Positions 47,817 to 59,729 of a stretch of 64,000 bases of DNA are shown here, in pieces. Every line of letters starts with the position of its first letter. Position 1 is the stretch's first letter. The notes beneath the pieces are model-generated. The model was not told the DNA's origin and made no database searches. It worked only from the letters and a program-made list of their open reading frames with translations. Source of the DNA: Durusdinium trenchii (Eukaryota > Sar > Dinophyceae > Suessiales > Symbiodiniaceae). The DNA lies in the NCBI GenBank assembly GCA_963970005.1, contig CAXAMN010008335.1, positions 779,445 through 843,444 of the forward strand, in the 5' to 3' direction. Both the position numbers and the translations under genes were made by a program.

Positions 47817-48867
47817 AATGCCTCCTGTCACTGAGCGGTCTTGGGGGAGGCAAGAACTCGCCAAGAAGCCAACAGCTCATGGGATCCTCTCCCTTCACGT
47901 TCGCAGTTTCATCACAAATGCACACCCAGTCTGGCTCCTTTCCATCTGCCAACAAATGGCCTCAGCAGAGGTACAAAGTCAAACTGTGACATGAAAGGGA
48001 TGGATATCATACGTTGGGCACACCCCATTGCCAGTAACATTGGATGATCATCGCTAGTAATTAAAGGCCTTGCTCTAAAATAAGTGATGATAATGTATGA
48101 TAATTGTTTACCCACTGTTACAGGTAATAGGGCACCCCCAAATCATACGCACAAAAACGAACAGACCTTGGACTCGGATTTGTTGCGGCCACGTTCACAC
48201 GGTGCGCTTTCACATCCCATGTTCAGAAACCCCAGCTTGGATAGGTTTAAGGAGGGAAGGAACCGGGAACATATTCTTCAGAAGGGGAGGTCCAACCCGC
48301 AAAAAACAAATTTGGCACCCTTATATACGTGCCCCGAGCACAAACAGGCCAGGGTCAGCGCAGGTTCCGATCCTTGGGTGAAGTGCAAACATGATGGTCC
48401 TCAAAAGGTAACCCCCGACTGAATGTCCTCCGGCTTTGCTAGGCTTTGTTGACTTGGGCATTAGAATTTCATTAGAACGACCCCACAGGGTATGCCCCTT
48501 CATCCGGGGACAGGTGGCGAGGACACATCTCCACTGAAAGGTGCCAGACCTGCAGGGTAAGCCTGAAACTCCCAACCTTTGGCCAGTGTTCTTCTGTATG
48601 AGGTGTTCTTCGGGTGCCTGATGATGCTCAATTGCGGGTCAGGGAGCGTTTGGAGGTCCCCTAGGCCCTAGGGCTCGTCTGGGTGAAAGCTGGCAGGGAA
48701 TATCCTCTTCACAGGGTCTTGATACCTACCCCCGCAATAATTGTCATCTGGTCTTTTTGGGTGTTCGATTCCGCCTTCTGAAGCGACAACACTTAAACCC
48801 GCCAGTTTTCAAGGAAACAACATGAAACAACCATTGATCGCATGAATTCCCGTGGAATCCAGGTGGC

Positions 48868-51800
48868 CTTGGAGAAGCAGTTCCACCAACCTGGACGCCA
48901 TACCTGCGAAGACTACGTGTGCGCCGATCCAACGAGCGAGCGAGCCGGGGCGGTGAAGTGGACCTGAAGAAGCTCTGGGTTCATGGTGAAGAGGGAGGCT
49001 CCGGGGGGCTCGACCCATTTTCCCCGAGTGGTTCGAACCCAGACACGACCCATGGGACTGCTATCAGTTGGGGTGACTTTTGGGGGTCAAATGTAGGCAT
49101 ATATGGCATACATGGAGTGTCTGGGGAAATGGCTCAGGATCACGCACAACATGCAAACAAGGTCCACCAATCGCAACAGGATTGAGGATTGAGGATGCGC
49201 ACCTCATCCAAAGCTTCCAACTCTGGGTGTTTCACCTGTTTGAATAGAAGGCCACTTGTCTGGCTGGCAGATGCTCACCAACAGCCACTCGATATATTGG
49301 AGACCAAGGACTCCCCTCCGTGGTGGGGCGCCGTGAAACGCGGCGATCGTGCTGCAAAAGGTCTATCATCTTTGAGCACCCATCCCATGATGACCTCCCC
49401 TTCAGGTCTTGAAACTTCCTTTTTTCATGGTGTTCAACTGACCCTTCTGGACCCTTCTTGTTTCAAACATCATGGCCAAACAAGAGGGACCCCCCTTGCT
49501 TGGGCACCCAAAACCCGCCGCTCTCCCTGCCCATCAGAAACGGAACTAGCCGAACGCGCGCGCCCGCGCGCTACCTGCACTCGACCTACTTCCCGTCGCG
49601 CTGCGCATAAGACCCATCGGGCGCTTTTTCCCTTCGAACCAAGGTGCGTTCCAACATGTCAGACATCCACTGGGTCCGAGACTCGCAGGCGGGGCTCAGG
49701 TTCACCTCCAGAAGCCTCGTCGCCGCTTCGCGATCGACGAGACGAGGAGGCGACGAGATATTCGGTGGAGGGCGGAGAGGGCTGAGGCTTCGATGGATGG
49801 ATCGCATGGATCGCTTCGACTCGAACATGTGGTGAAAACGGTTTGGGACAGCGAAGCCTGGTTTGATCCAAGCTGCTTGGGTCAGAAGTACATGGAGTTA
49901 TAATGGAGCTATGATTTCTGATTGGAACCTGTTTTTACAAGTTGAGTTCCTGCCAAGAGGTCCTCACCAGGACCCTCCAAAGTTTGGCTGCACTGAGACC
50001 TCAAAACGTGGTCACCAGGAAGCAGTTCTTCGCGGATTCAGGGTCCAGGTGGAGATGTCACGTATACTTGTTCTTGTCCAAGCCGACTACGGGGTGATGG
50101 AACAACTCTGCAAAAATAGGACCGTTCACGGACATCGTGGAGTCCACCAGGACCGATGGGTCTGCCGTAGTTGAGTCCCGTGGGCGCGGAACTTCTCATG
50201 AGCATTCGCGGATGACTTGTATCTTGGATGAGGTTCCATTTGCCAACATTCAGGACCCAGACCATCCATGGGACTGGATTGACTTGAAACGAGTTACCTA
50301 CGTTGGAACGGTGGCTGTAGGATGCTGTAGGTCTATGCCAGGTCCCATGGTCTCTGGTCCCTCAATGCGGAGACTTCGGCTTCCAAAGCGGGGCGCCTAC
50401 TGTAGGGTAGGGGTGCCCGCTGTGCTTAGGCCTTAGGCATATACCGTTCCTGCCTTAGGCATATAGCGTGGAAAGCATCGATGTCACAAGAAACCATCCC
50501 AACACCCGGTATCTGCTCTCCTGCCATCCTGTCGACCGCCCCGTCCCGGGGCCCCCCACCAGGGCTTGAGATCTTCACCGATCAAGAAGTCGAAGCCATA
50601 CACCTCGAAGCTTTCGGGCCTGGGAGCCGCGTCGACTCCAAGGAGCGTTTTTGGGGGCGTATACTACCCCTATAGGCTTCCTGGCCCACCATTCATTGAA
50701 TAGGCTTTACCGCTTTACCGAATCAACTAAGGATTTGACACTACAAACACCAGGTCAACCATGTTTTCAATGGTCTTGGAAGTCTAGGGCTACTACTGTC
50801 CAGTGACTTGGGCAAATGTGGTTCAAGTGACATACCCACACGGCTACCCACAGGGCGAGGTCATCTGCGCTCAGACAAGTCCTAAGTTACGCCAGTCAGT
50901 CATAGAATGTTTTAGGAAAAGCAGGACAAGTCAGGACCAACCAAGGGAGGACGGAGGGATGGAGGGACTACAAAACGTGTTGTAGATGCACTCAGCTGGG
51001 GTGGTCAGAACATACTTTTGCGTTCTCCTTCAAACGGCGACCCACTTCAAAACAACAAGACCAGCAAGACCGTGGACCACCCCAGCATCCCATACAACAA
51101 AATCGCGCTACGGTCGGTGTTTCGAATTCGACAAAGGAACCTTTGAACCATGTTGGACTGCACCGCCTGGAGCGTCTGCAAGATACAGCTCTTGAGCTGT
51201 GGAATAAGCTCCGTCTCCCAGTAGTTGCCTCGGATCGTTGTTCGCGCGCCCGGCTCAAACAGCACGGTTCTCGGCTGCTCGGGTGGGAAGAGACCCATGC
51301 GGAATCTTCGGATACAAACACATTTGATCACAACCTCTATAGCTGCCATTAACTTCCGTGTCGCTTAAACAACCTTGCCTGTTTGAAGGCTTAGCTTCCA
51401 CCCCTGGGCTCCAAGTACCTTCTAAGATCTTCTAAGAAGGTGTGTGAGGTGAGTTTAAAGGGTCCATTCCTACCTTGTGAGGTACCTGGAGCCCTAGGAT
51501 TTGGTGAAGAAATCCTATCTCCGGCCACAGACCTTCTTCACCCGGGCGCGGCCTTCCTGGATCGGACGGAGCAATTCATCCGTAGGATCGGTCGATGGGG
51601 AGATCTGACCGAAGACCCGGGTCTATCAGGTTTCAGTGGATGATCATGGCTATAGGATGCTACAGGTCCTATAGGTTGTATCCTAGCCATCGTGATGTTC
51701 TTAGTTGACCGAATTTTCTCGCCAGTCAGGGGATGTTCCGAAATTCTGCGTTCAAAAACTCCACCTCCGGGTGGTGAGGGAATGGCCAAGTGAGATGACT

Positions 51801-54800
51801 TGGAATCAGAGGTCATGATATGAAGGTCATTGAAGGTCAGGTGCTTTTGCCCGTGATCATCTCCAAAACTTCTTGAAATTCCTGGCCGGGAGTGAGGTCA
51901 ATCTCGTGCAGAAAGCTGGGGAGCAGGAGACGGAACCATCGGAGCAGCACAAACCGCTTGGAGAGTCAGAGGGGCGCATCCTACATGAGTAGAAATGAAT
52001 TAAAGAATTCGAAACTTCGAGAAGTTAACCCAACTTGTCCAAGACAAGCTAAATTCAGCTGTTAAGTTCGAGAAGTGAACTTAACAGAATAGTCCAAGAC
52101 AGGCTGAATCGGCATAAGAACAAGTGGTGTGGCCATTGATGGTGGACGTGTCTGTGGACGTTTCTTGGGTCTTGTCAGCTCCACCGATCCCCCACCGCTC
52201 CCGCAGCTTCCGCAGCCGGGAACGGCCGGGAGCAACGTGACGCGCATCTGGTGGAACCGGGAAAAGCGGAAAACAAGTCTTCAGTGGTGTAAAGTTCAGG
52301 TTTCCCCAAAGATCTCATCAGTTCTCATCTGTTCATCAGAAAGCCAAGTGTGAAAATAATTCCACTTCGACTTCTGTCTTCGCCTTTTTGCTGTGATTCT
52401 GTGGCTTCAGGGAGTGTCTCATGGTCCAAAACCAGGTCCGGTTCCCTTCAGGATCTCCATCCTCCATCCTCTCATCCCAGAAAAGCCCCCCCCACTTGTG
52501 GCACCGTGTCACCACAGTGCACCCGTGCACCTCCCCCACGACGTCCTGTCCGCCCCACTCGCCTGAAGACTGGCGACGGCTCCGTCCGACACGTGCTTCC
52601 CGCACTTGTTCACCGACCTGGACCGTCCGTGGCGCCGTCTTCGTCTCCATCGAAACCGGTGCTCCGATGGCCCGACCACGGAGCATTTGAACCGACCGGT
52701 CGATGCCCCAAGGAGAGAGTGTTTGATTTGGGCATGTCGAACTGCTCTGTGTCCATTCCTCTCTCTCTCTCTCCCAGGAGTCTCTGACAGCTGTCATGCT
52801 GCTTCTTCAAATGGAAGCCACAGTAGAAATTCGGGCCCTCCAATGGAAAGTGTTAGGGTCCAAATGCCTGCTGTGGGGGGCTCATGCAAGGTCCAGGGAT
52901 GGTCCAGAAAGCGCCATAAAACCCATGCAGCGGATGCTTTGACCGGCCGTCACGGTATCAGGGGCCTGCTCGCTACGCACACGGGCCTTTTTGGGGGGGA
53001 GGTGGGGATTTCCACCTTGGTTGACACATCAGAGCGCGCAAAGCCACCAAAGATACCAAAGTGCAAAGCCGAAGCTGCAGAACTAGGGCGTCCAAGGGTT
53101 TGTTCAGCGGCTGTTTGGTATTTCTTGAAACACCAGGAATCCAACCGCTTGCCCTGCTGATCGGTCTTTCGCTCGGTCCCCCAGGTCCCTTTGATGCACC
53201 GGAGGTGGACCCACCGAGATCCACCTCCGGAAAACCGGGCCATGGCCCGCCCCAAAACCACCGACGAGCCAGGCCCCACTTGGACCGAAAAGGGGCCAGT
53301 TGGAGATATGCCGCTGGCGGTTCGCCAAGTCCCCGAGGTCGTAGGGCTCGTTGCAGAGGCGCAAGTAACAGGAGGAGAACATGTGGACCTGTCGAAGGAC
53401 CGAACTCAGGTACGGACGAGGTACGTACGGTCACCCGGCCCGGGCGAGCGGTGTGGGAAAATGGAGGTGGTTGATGGGTGTTTCAGGCGCTGAGGTGCTG
53501 AGCTGGCATGGGCCCCGCAGGTTCCCCCCAAGCTGGGCCTCCAACGCGACCGGTGAAGCACGTGGGGCATCCAGGATGATCCAGGATCCTGGCCTAAAAT
53601 TCACACCTGGAGTTCCTGAACGTGGATTCTTGGGCGCCTTGGAGTCCGAAAAATTCAGTGGATGTTCTGGGCACCCCTGGTGCAATCTGCTGGGTTTCTG
53701 TAGTTCCAGGAAAGGTTCCTCATTGGTGCCACTGCTTTGATTGAGCATGTGTCTTTTTCGTGATGCTCCAAAAACAGGATCACTCAATATCACTCAAGTT
53801 CTCGCTGCTGGTTCCCAGGCATGCTTGCATATACTCTCGACACTAACAACCTTTTCGGGACCTAGAAAGCACAAAAGCAGCCCTCCTTACAACCCCTCTC
53901 TAGCCCGAGAGGAACCCGAATAAAGATGGCCTGCCCACTGCCCACGATAGTCAAATTCTACCGAACGGCACGGAGTGGGCTTCTGATGTTCGCGCGGAGT
54001 GGTGCATCTTTGGGGACGCAGGCAAAGGCCGTACAAAGAGTACCACTTAGGAGTGTTGACAAAGTGACACTGAGCAAAAAACATCACGAAAACCGCAGTA
54101 CAGACCTGCCAGTGGTGTCAACTCTATGGGAGGCTTTTTTGGGGTGCCTCGTGTCGCAAATTCTGGGGGTGAGTGATTCGGTGATGCCTTCAGCCTGTCT
54201 GGCGGTGCAGTTGCGGATGGCTTCAACCCGGCTCTAGGCCAAAACCCGTTCATGTTTTTAATCTGCTTGGTCCCCCATCTTTGCGTCGGCCCTACAAAGA
54301 ATTGGCCAACTCCAACGAGTTGTCCAGTCACACCACGAAGGTCACAAGAAGAATCCCATCATGAATCAAAGACACATATACCCCTCAGTGAGTTAGTTCG
54401 TTCCCTCCGCATTCTACAGGCAAAGCAGCATGAAAAGAACAACACTTTCTTGCTAGCTACCTACTACAGGTGCACACCCTTCCTCACCTGGACCTCTCCT
54501 CTCTTCACAGCGCATCTTCAGCACCCCACCGTGCACCGCGTCAACCGCACCGCCCGGGCGGTACGTCAACCGCCGCCAGGCTCGGCCCGAGCCTTGAGGG
54601 GCTGGAAGGAGCGCACCAAAACCTCGGTGCCGTAGGGGTAGGACGAAGGAGGGAGGACGAACGCGGACGAACACGGGACGGGATGGTCGTCCGATTTGGG
54701 GCAAGAGTCATTAAACGGCAATGGCAATGGTCATTGATACGCCACAATTACACCACCATACCTGGACCCTGTAAGGGGTGTCCAATGGAAGCATACATGA

Positions 54801-55806
54801 TGTTTCTGATTGTTTCTGTGTTCTCTTCTTTTCTTATGTGGGCACCGTCTCTTTTGCTTGTCTCAGCGACGCTATCTCTTGCTCAGAACCGGTGTCACCG
54901 TGGTCACCGGGCGCCGTCCCGGCGCTGTCGTCCGCGGCGACGGACGCTGCAAAAAGACTCCGAAGGATCCCGGAAATGCCTTGAAAATGCCTTGAAATGG
55001 CCGCGTGAATGACCTCTGCTGAACTGCATCGAAACTGATCATCCAGCTATCCCAGATCTCTGAAAGGCCAGGTTGCCCATTGTCGCAAATCGAACTTGCG
55101 GCCACTGAAGAGCAACAAGGGTCGCTCGATGTACCTGAGGGAGGTGAGGACCTTCATGAAAGCAGCGGGCCGGATGCCCCGGTGGGGCAAGAGTTATCTG
55201 GTCAAAGAGGATCTCATAAAAGGAAGCCTTCCCAACATCGTAGGAATCTTGTTGCATCTGCCTAGTAGTATGGCCAGGAGCCCCTAGTAGCGTCCTTGCT
55301 CCTAGTAGCGATGCCAGGAGCCCCTAGTAGCGTCCTTGTTACTAGTAGCAACGTGCACCCTGCTCCCATCGACGTCAAGCTGCTTCTGCACAATCCGATT
55401 GGCAGCGGTCTTGCAGTGATGTAGGACCTCTGGTAGCGAATCCATGCCTTAACCACGAGCTGCGGCGCAGCCACGGTGAAGCAGCACAGGTGCAGCTGGG
55501 GGTTCGCTTGGAAGTGGCTTCTGCCCCTTTTTCGTGTGACCGCGTGACCACCTGTTCAGAGTCCGAATGCATTTGGCGGTCTCTGCTTCCAAGCTTCAGC
55601 CACAGATTCGGATGACCCTCCCTAGTTTCCCCCCCCTTCTTTTCAAAGGATTCCGGACCCAAAAAACACCTTTTCTGACCACTCAACCCACATGAGTCCC
55701 ACCGTGCCTTCCACCGCGTTCGCTCGCCACCCGCGCTGCCCAACGGCCAACTGCCCGAGCTGCAAATCACCCCTTTGCCCTTCGAACAGCTCCCCGGCTT
55801 GGCCAC
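48868..55806 (-). CDS. Tubulin-tyrosine-ligase-like (TTLL3/8-type glycylase) domain
   Basis: ATP-grasp enzyme that adds amino acids, here probably glycine, to tubulin tails in cilia. Exons: 55806-55755, 55447-55384, 55134-55077, 54622-54593, 53388-53297, 52617-52563, 51902-51851, 51228-51141, 50619-50560, 49715-49648, 48903-48868. All ten junctions keep frame, giving ~218 residues. Motifs in order: VAKPGSCSKGKGVI (ATP-binding Lys), IVQKYIERPLLL, GRKFDLRQWVLV, SCYLRLCNEPYDL, HISNWSVNK, NYWETELIPQLK, SFEVYGFDFLIGEDLKPW and LLEVNLSPAC (metal-binding ExN), then MLERMASRLVELL. RQW and GEDLKPW favour the TTLL3/8 glycylase branch over glutamylases; this is inference. Eight donors are GC and two GT; one exon is 30 bp, one 36 bp. 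All catalytic residues appear present. Confidence 0.93.
49038..49126. mobile_element. CCCAGACAC hairpin element (family B)
   Basis: Arms CCCAGACACGACCCATGGGA and ATACATGGAGTGTCTGGGG. Lies in a TTLL intron (49647-48904). Confidence 0.85.
55262..55348. repeat. Family C repeat filling a TTLL intron
   Basis: Two ~47-bp units (GCCAGGAGCCCCTAGTAGCG, TCCTTGCTCCTAGTAGCG). It makes up about one third of the 249-bp intron 55383-55135. Confidence 0.82.
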
Positions 55807-56744
55807 CTGCGGCCCCGAAGACGTGGGGTTCGCTTACCCCGGTCGCCGTGGCCAAAGGTGGCCCTGTCTTGGGAATGCCCTCAAGCTGGATCTGTCATTC
55901 AGTGTCCAAGTTAGTAAAGTTTATGACCTATGACCTATGTACATTGATACTCCAGATTCCAGATCTGATGTCGTTATCCTTACTCATGTTTATAAAATAT
56001 GTCTTGGAATTTGCATTTTGCAAGAGAAAAGGATCTACATTTTATCAGCCAACAATCACGGGGATATTTTGGACGGGTGTGCAGCATATCAAGTACCAGG
56101 ACTCCCTGTTTGAGGTGTCTATTGATAGCCACTTAGAAGTTGTATAATGTTATATAAGCTATAAGGGGCGTCGATGAACCACCCGACCGTGAGTCCTGGT
56201 ACGGGTGCATAGTCTTTTTCATAGGGGTATCATTGTGAGCGTTTCTTTGATGGGTACCCCAAATCACCTCTACGGGGCTATCAATAGACACTCCTTAGGG
56301 TGTCCTGGTATAGTAATGTTTTTACCAACTAGTACTGGTAATGGGACACACTAAACAACAACTTCCGCTGAGCTCCTTCTGAGCTCGCTTTCCTGACTAG
56401 TACTGGTAATGGGACACACCCTATGAGGATCTAGTTACTTAGTTGAATGAGGGGTGGTTTGCATAATTTCTTCCAAGAGCTCGGAACGGCTTGGCCGGCA
56501 ACCTGTTCGCCCTCATTTCAGGCGATTCAAATCAATCCTCCCCCCGGACATAGATGGTAAAACCTCCTCACATGTGGGGGGGGGCTGGTCATATCAAGAG
56601 GTCGGACTTTTCGCTCCAGGCTCCACCGTCCAACGGCCCAGCATCCACCCTCCGGCGGCGGTTTCAACCGAGGCGCCCAAACATTCATGGGTCCCTGTGC
56701 GCTGAATTGAGGCCATCGCGCCTGCAGGGCGAGGCGAAGTCCAC

Positions 56745-56768
56745 CCAACCGCCACCCTCGACCGCCAC
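56745..56768 (-). CDS. Possible 24-bp microexon before the TTL core
   Basis: VAVEGGGW between AAG/G and a GT donor, phase 0 at both ends, so it joins directly to VAKPG at 55806 to give GGGW-VAKPG, like the usual NxW-I-VKPG of TTLL enzymes. The surrounding GGTCAAGGT direct repeats offer other acceptors, so the exact start is uncertain. Confidence 0.38.
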
Positions 56769-57404
56769 CTTGACCACCTTGACCCTTGGACACAGACACG
56801 TCCGGGGAAAATTCCATTTCGGTACACATACATGGCGCCTCAGAGGTGCTTCGGGGAGTCCATGAACCACCCCGACCATAACCTGCTTGATGCGAACGAT
56901 GAAACTGCTATGTTTTGGGGCATCATGCCCATCGTGGGACCAAGTGGGCAAGGTAAGGTACCAGGATATTCTCTCGGTACATATAAGACTCCGCGGAGTT
57001 TCCAGAAGTTTAGGTTCTAAAGCGCCATTGCGTTCTGTACGGTACAGCATCATCACATCTTCTAAATGGCTACTCAAGGGCGGCGATGACTTATTCAACA
57101 TACTTGAACATCCTGGAGTAGGAAAAAATCGAATGCGCGAGCAAATATATACCACAGTGGCAAAGCAATGGCTTGTGGAGTGGCAACGGCTCCACGTTCG
57201 CAATATGCAAACGTCACCAGGCAGGTATCGAGGTGTGTTCCCACGGTGTATTCTGGAGCACGTACATGTTCAATACCAGGACCCTCCAACAGGTCACCAC
57301 CTGCGACCTTTTAAGTCTACAAAATCCTCCATTTCGGAGACCTGTACAGTCGGGTGCTGATACTTTCTGTCTACATGTGGATCCCTTCAACGCTTTGATG
57401 AGAC

Positions 57405-57478
57405 CGTAAGTCTCGCGCCACTTGCGCCTCCAATTGCTCCAGTGCCACTTGCGCCTGCTGTCGCAAGTGCTCCGGCGC
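57405..57478 (-). CDS. Coiled-coil exon, probable TTLL N-terminal region
   Basis: A 74-bp exon, AG/G acceptor and GT donor: PEHLRQQAQVALEQLEAQVA. Heptad-like, GC3-rich. TTLL3-type proteins have helical sequence before the TTL core, and this exon is on the same strand upstream of it. Confidence 0.52.
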
Positions 57479-57787
57479 CTCCCCCCCAGTAGTGATCTCG
57501 GAACCTCAGTCAGCGAGCGACCGGACCCAGCGCATGATCCGTTTAAAGGGGGGCCGGAGAGGTGGAGGAGCAGGCTTTCGCAGTTGATATCCTCTGGTCT
57601 CTTCATGGTATCTGTGTGTTTCTGTACCAGGACCCTCCTGTCGGGGTGCCCTGTCTGGAAGCCATCCTAGGTAGTGTGGGGTAGTCCAGCCAGGACACCC
57701 CTTGGAGGGTCTAGGTATGTTTGTTATCACTTCTGTCGCCACTCTCAACAGACCCAGTCTCCCACATGACCGGGGCATCCTTCGCAC

Positions 57788-57897
57788 CGTAAGCGGAACG
57801 GAGATCGAATTGGACCGCACCGGACGCCAGACAAATCCGTTGCACCGTGCTGATTGATGGCGATGCGCGAAAGTCAAAGAAGTGAAAGAAACCGCGA
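57788..57897 (-). CDS. Candidate exon upstream of the TTL core
   Basis: Reads DFRASPSISTVQRICLASGA then VQFDLRSAY to a GTGCGA donor. The acceptor TAG falls at the edge of the hairpin element at 57896-57985 (minus direction). Another minus frame is partly open. Placement in the TTLL gene is inference. Confidence 0.4.
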
Positions 57898-57985
57898 CTA
57901 ATGGGACAGGTCATATTTACCGATCAGGTGGGGTGGTCTGAGGGGTCGGGGCGGCATAGAAGGGACGTCCCATGGAGCGTCTGGG
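57896..57985. mobile_element. CCCAGACAC hairpin element (family B) at an exon edge
   Basis: CGACTAATGGGAC ... CCCATGGAGCGTCTGGG. Read on the minus strand its end CCATTAG provides the AG before the candidate exon at 57897. Confidence 0.75.
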
Positions 57986-58278
57986 AATAAGATACAATGA
58001 TATACAACGATACAAGATACATGTGTTCCAAGAACGCCTTTCATGTTCCACCCCACCTGCTGGACATGACCACCACTCCACCCCTACTCATACTCAACCA
58101 AGGCCTCCAAATCGCCCCGCTAGTCCGGGCACTCGGTAGGGTCCCCTCTGCACTCTGCCGGGACCTGACCCTACAACAGGATGTTGATGTTCTTTACCGT
58201 GGAAATGCCAAGAAAACAACTCCTCACTCACAGGCAAGCCTCCATAAGCCTGAGTCCTGAGTCGATCTGAACACTGAC

Positions 58279-58390
58279 CCATATCTCCCGATCGCTCCTC
58301 CAAGCAACTCCGGCCACTTCTGGTGGTTCTCCACGCGGACGCCTTCCCGGCCGGTGCCGGGCTGCCACGCGCCTGAGGCGGAGTAGCCAC
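58279..58390 (-). CDS. Exon upstream of the TTL core
   Basis: A 112-bp exon with CCAAG/G acceptor and GT donor; 36 codons, nearly all GC3: YSASGAWQPGTGREGVRVEN then HQKWPELLGGAIGRY. The bias clearly favours this frame over two longer minus frames. Gene assignment by position only. Confidence 0.5.
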
Positions 58391-58501
58391 CTTGGCGCTC
58401 CCACCGTCGAGCCGAGGCTCCGGTGCTCGGGAAGATCGGAGGTTGCGAGGGTCACGAGACACGGAGGTCGCGAAGATCGGAATGGCTTGGAGCTGCCAAT
58501 A

Positions 58502-58588
58502 CCCAGGCACTCCATGGGACTGCCATATAATATGCCAATCAGTTGGGGCGGTTTGGGGGCATATATGGCATACATGGAGTGTCTGGGA
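58502..58588. mobile_element. CCCAGACAC hairpin element (family B)
   Basis: Arms CCCAGGCACTCCATGGG and ATACATGGAGTGTCTGGG with the GATCAGTTGGGG-type centre. Confidence 0.85.
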
Positions 58589-58970
58589 TATGTGCCAATC
58601 AGGTTCGTTCAACGTGCTTGATGGCCACAAGGTGCTTGTTCGATTGCCAGGTTCCACAACGGTGGCTGAGTCACTCCGGTTCAGGTTCTTCAGGTTCCGC
58701 CCCCCGTGCGGCTCACCCCACACCAGTTTACACCACTGTTACACTCAAAAAACAAAAATAGATCAGGCCAAACCCGAGTGAGAAAGTGCAAAACTCTTCC
58801 AAACCATGTCTTTTCTTGCTTCTTTTGTGAGGAACAGATTTGCTTCATTAGACCCAGCCCTGCCAAGCCCCCCGTCCCCGTTGTTGCTGAAAAAAACCAA
58901 CCGCTCCTCCCCTCCCAGCCCAGCCCTGCTCCCTCGCCTCCCAGCGCCTCCCAGCCGAGGTGCGCAGCAC

Positions 58971-59051
58971 CCGCTTGCGCTCCGCCTCGGCGTCGTCGCC
59001 ACAGAGCTGGGCATCGGAGAGCTCGGAGTACAAGACCAAGGCATCCCACTC
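58971..59051 (-). CDS. Exon upstream of the TTL core
   Basis: Exactly 27 codons, phase 0 at both ends: EWDALVLYSELSDAQLCGDD then AEAERKR. AG/G acceptor, GTGCTG donor. Two other frames are open but less biased. Confidence 0.48.
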
Positions 59052-59417
59052 CTCAGGCGGCGACGGGCAGAGTCGTCGGCGGCCGAGGAGTCGCGGTCGC
59101 GTTCCAGGTGTTGGTGGAACGAAGAACAACAAGGGCGACAGCCACCGGCAAAGAGACAGCACAAGTTAGCAGCAGCCCAATTTCAATCGATCTACGGAAA
59201 TCCACATGTTGTCACATGCTTACTACAATGGCTCTACATGGCTCTCCCACCTATAGGCCATGTGTTTGTGGATATCGACCTTCACAAGTCGCCATACCAT
59301 AAAACCAAGACACCTCGCTGTAGAGCTTTCGGCGCTCCGAACCACGACCTTCCTCCTGGAACTGGGAGGGCGGGCACAAAAAGATGCCATGCATAAGCAG
59401 GCACATTCCCAAAAACA

Positions 59418-59462
59418 ACAACATGGTCCAATGCACTGCCCAACATGGTCCAATGCACTGCC
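59418..59462. repeat. 22-bp tandem duplication
   Basis: CAACATGGTCCAATGCACTG CC present twice in a row. Confidence 0.85.
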
Positions 59463-59553
59463 GCGGCGTCCCTGTACTCCCTACATGTGACTATAAGAAA
59501 CACGCCAAGCATCACCACGGTTCGGCATCCACGCGAGCGAGTTTTTGACATAC

Positions 59554-59729
59554 CGCAACCTCCTCCTCCCCCTGTGCACACCACAAGCGCCACAAGTCCC
59601 GACCCAACACCGACGTCCGAAGGGGCCAAAGCCGAGACCCTCTCCCGGAGCCAAGACGGTCGGGGAGGCGCCTCCAGAAAGCTTCCATCCAGATCCTCGA
59701 GCCAATGCACCAAGGCCTTGACGGCGATC
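59554..59729 (-). CDS. Exon, possible 5' region of the TTLL-IQ gene
   Basis: A 176-bp exon, 58 codons, CCCCAG/G acceptor and strong GTATGT donor: VKALVHWLEDLDGSFLEAPP, RPSWLRERVSALAPSDVG and VGSGLVALVVCTGG. Excellent minus-strand bias. The VHWLEDLDGSF part looks like a small helical domain; family not recognised. It may instead end a short gene of its own. Confidence 0.55.

Noticed and set aside
47046-47834. A 262-codon plus-strand frame, one of the longest in the window.
   Set aside because: Shadow of the arginine-rich IQ exon, whose reverse complement is open in several frames because of its high GC.
55072-55143. Plus-strand exon with a perfect AG/G acceptor and GTGAGG donor.
   Set aside because: The same bases on the minus strand encode YIERPLLLFSGRKFDLRQW, a TTLL hallmark, in phase with both neighbours. 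The plus-strand signals are chance.
55692-55860. Open frames on both strands with good GC3 (plus PNGQLPELQITPLPFEQLPG; minus ELFEGQRGDLQLGQL).
   Set aside because: A third frame, minus VAKPGSCSKGKGVICSSG, is the TTLL ATP-binding motif and joins both neighbouring exons in phase.
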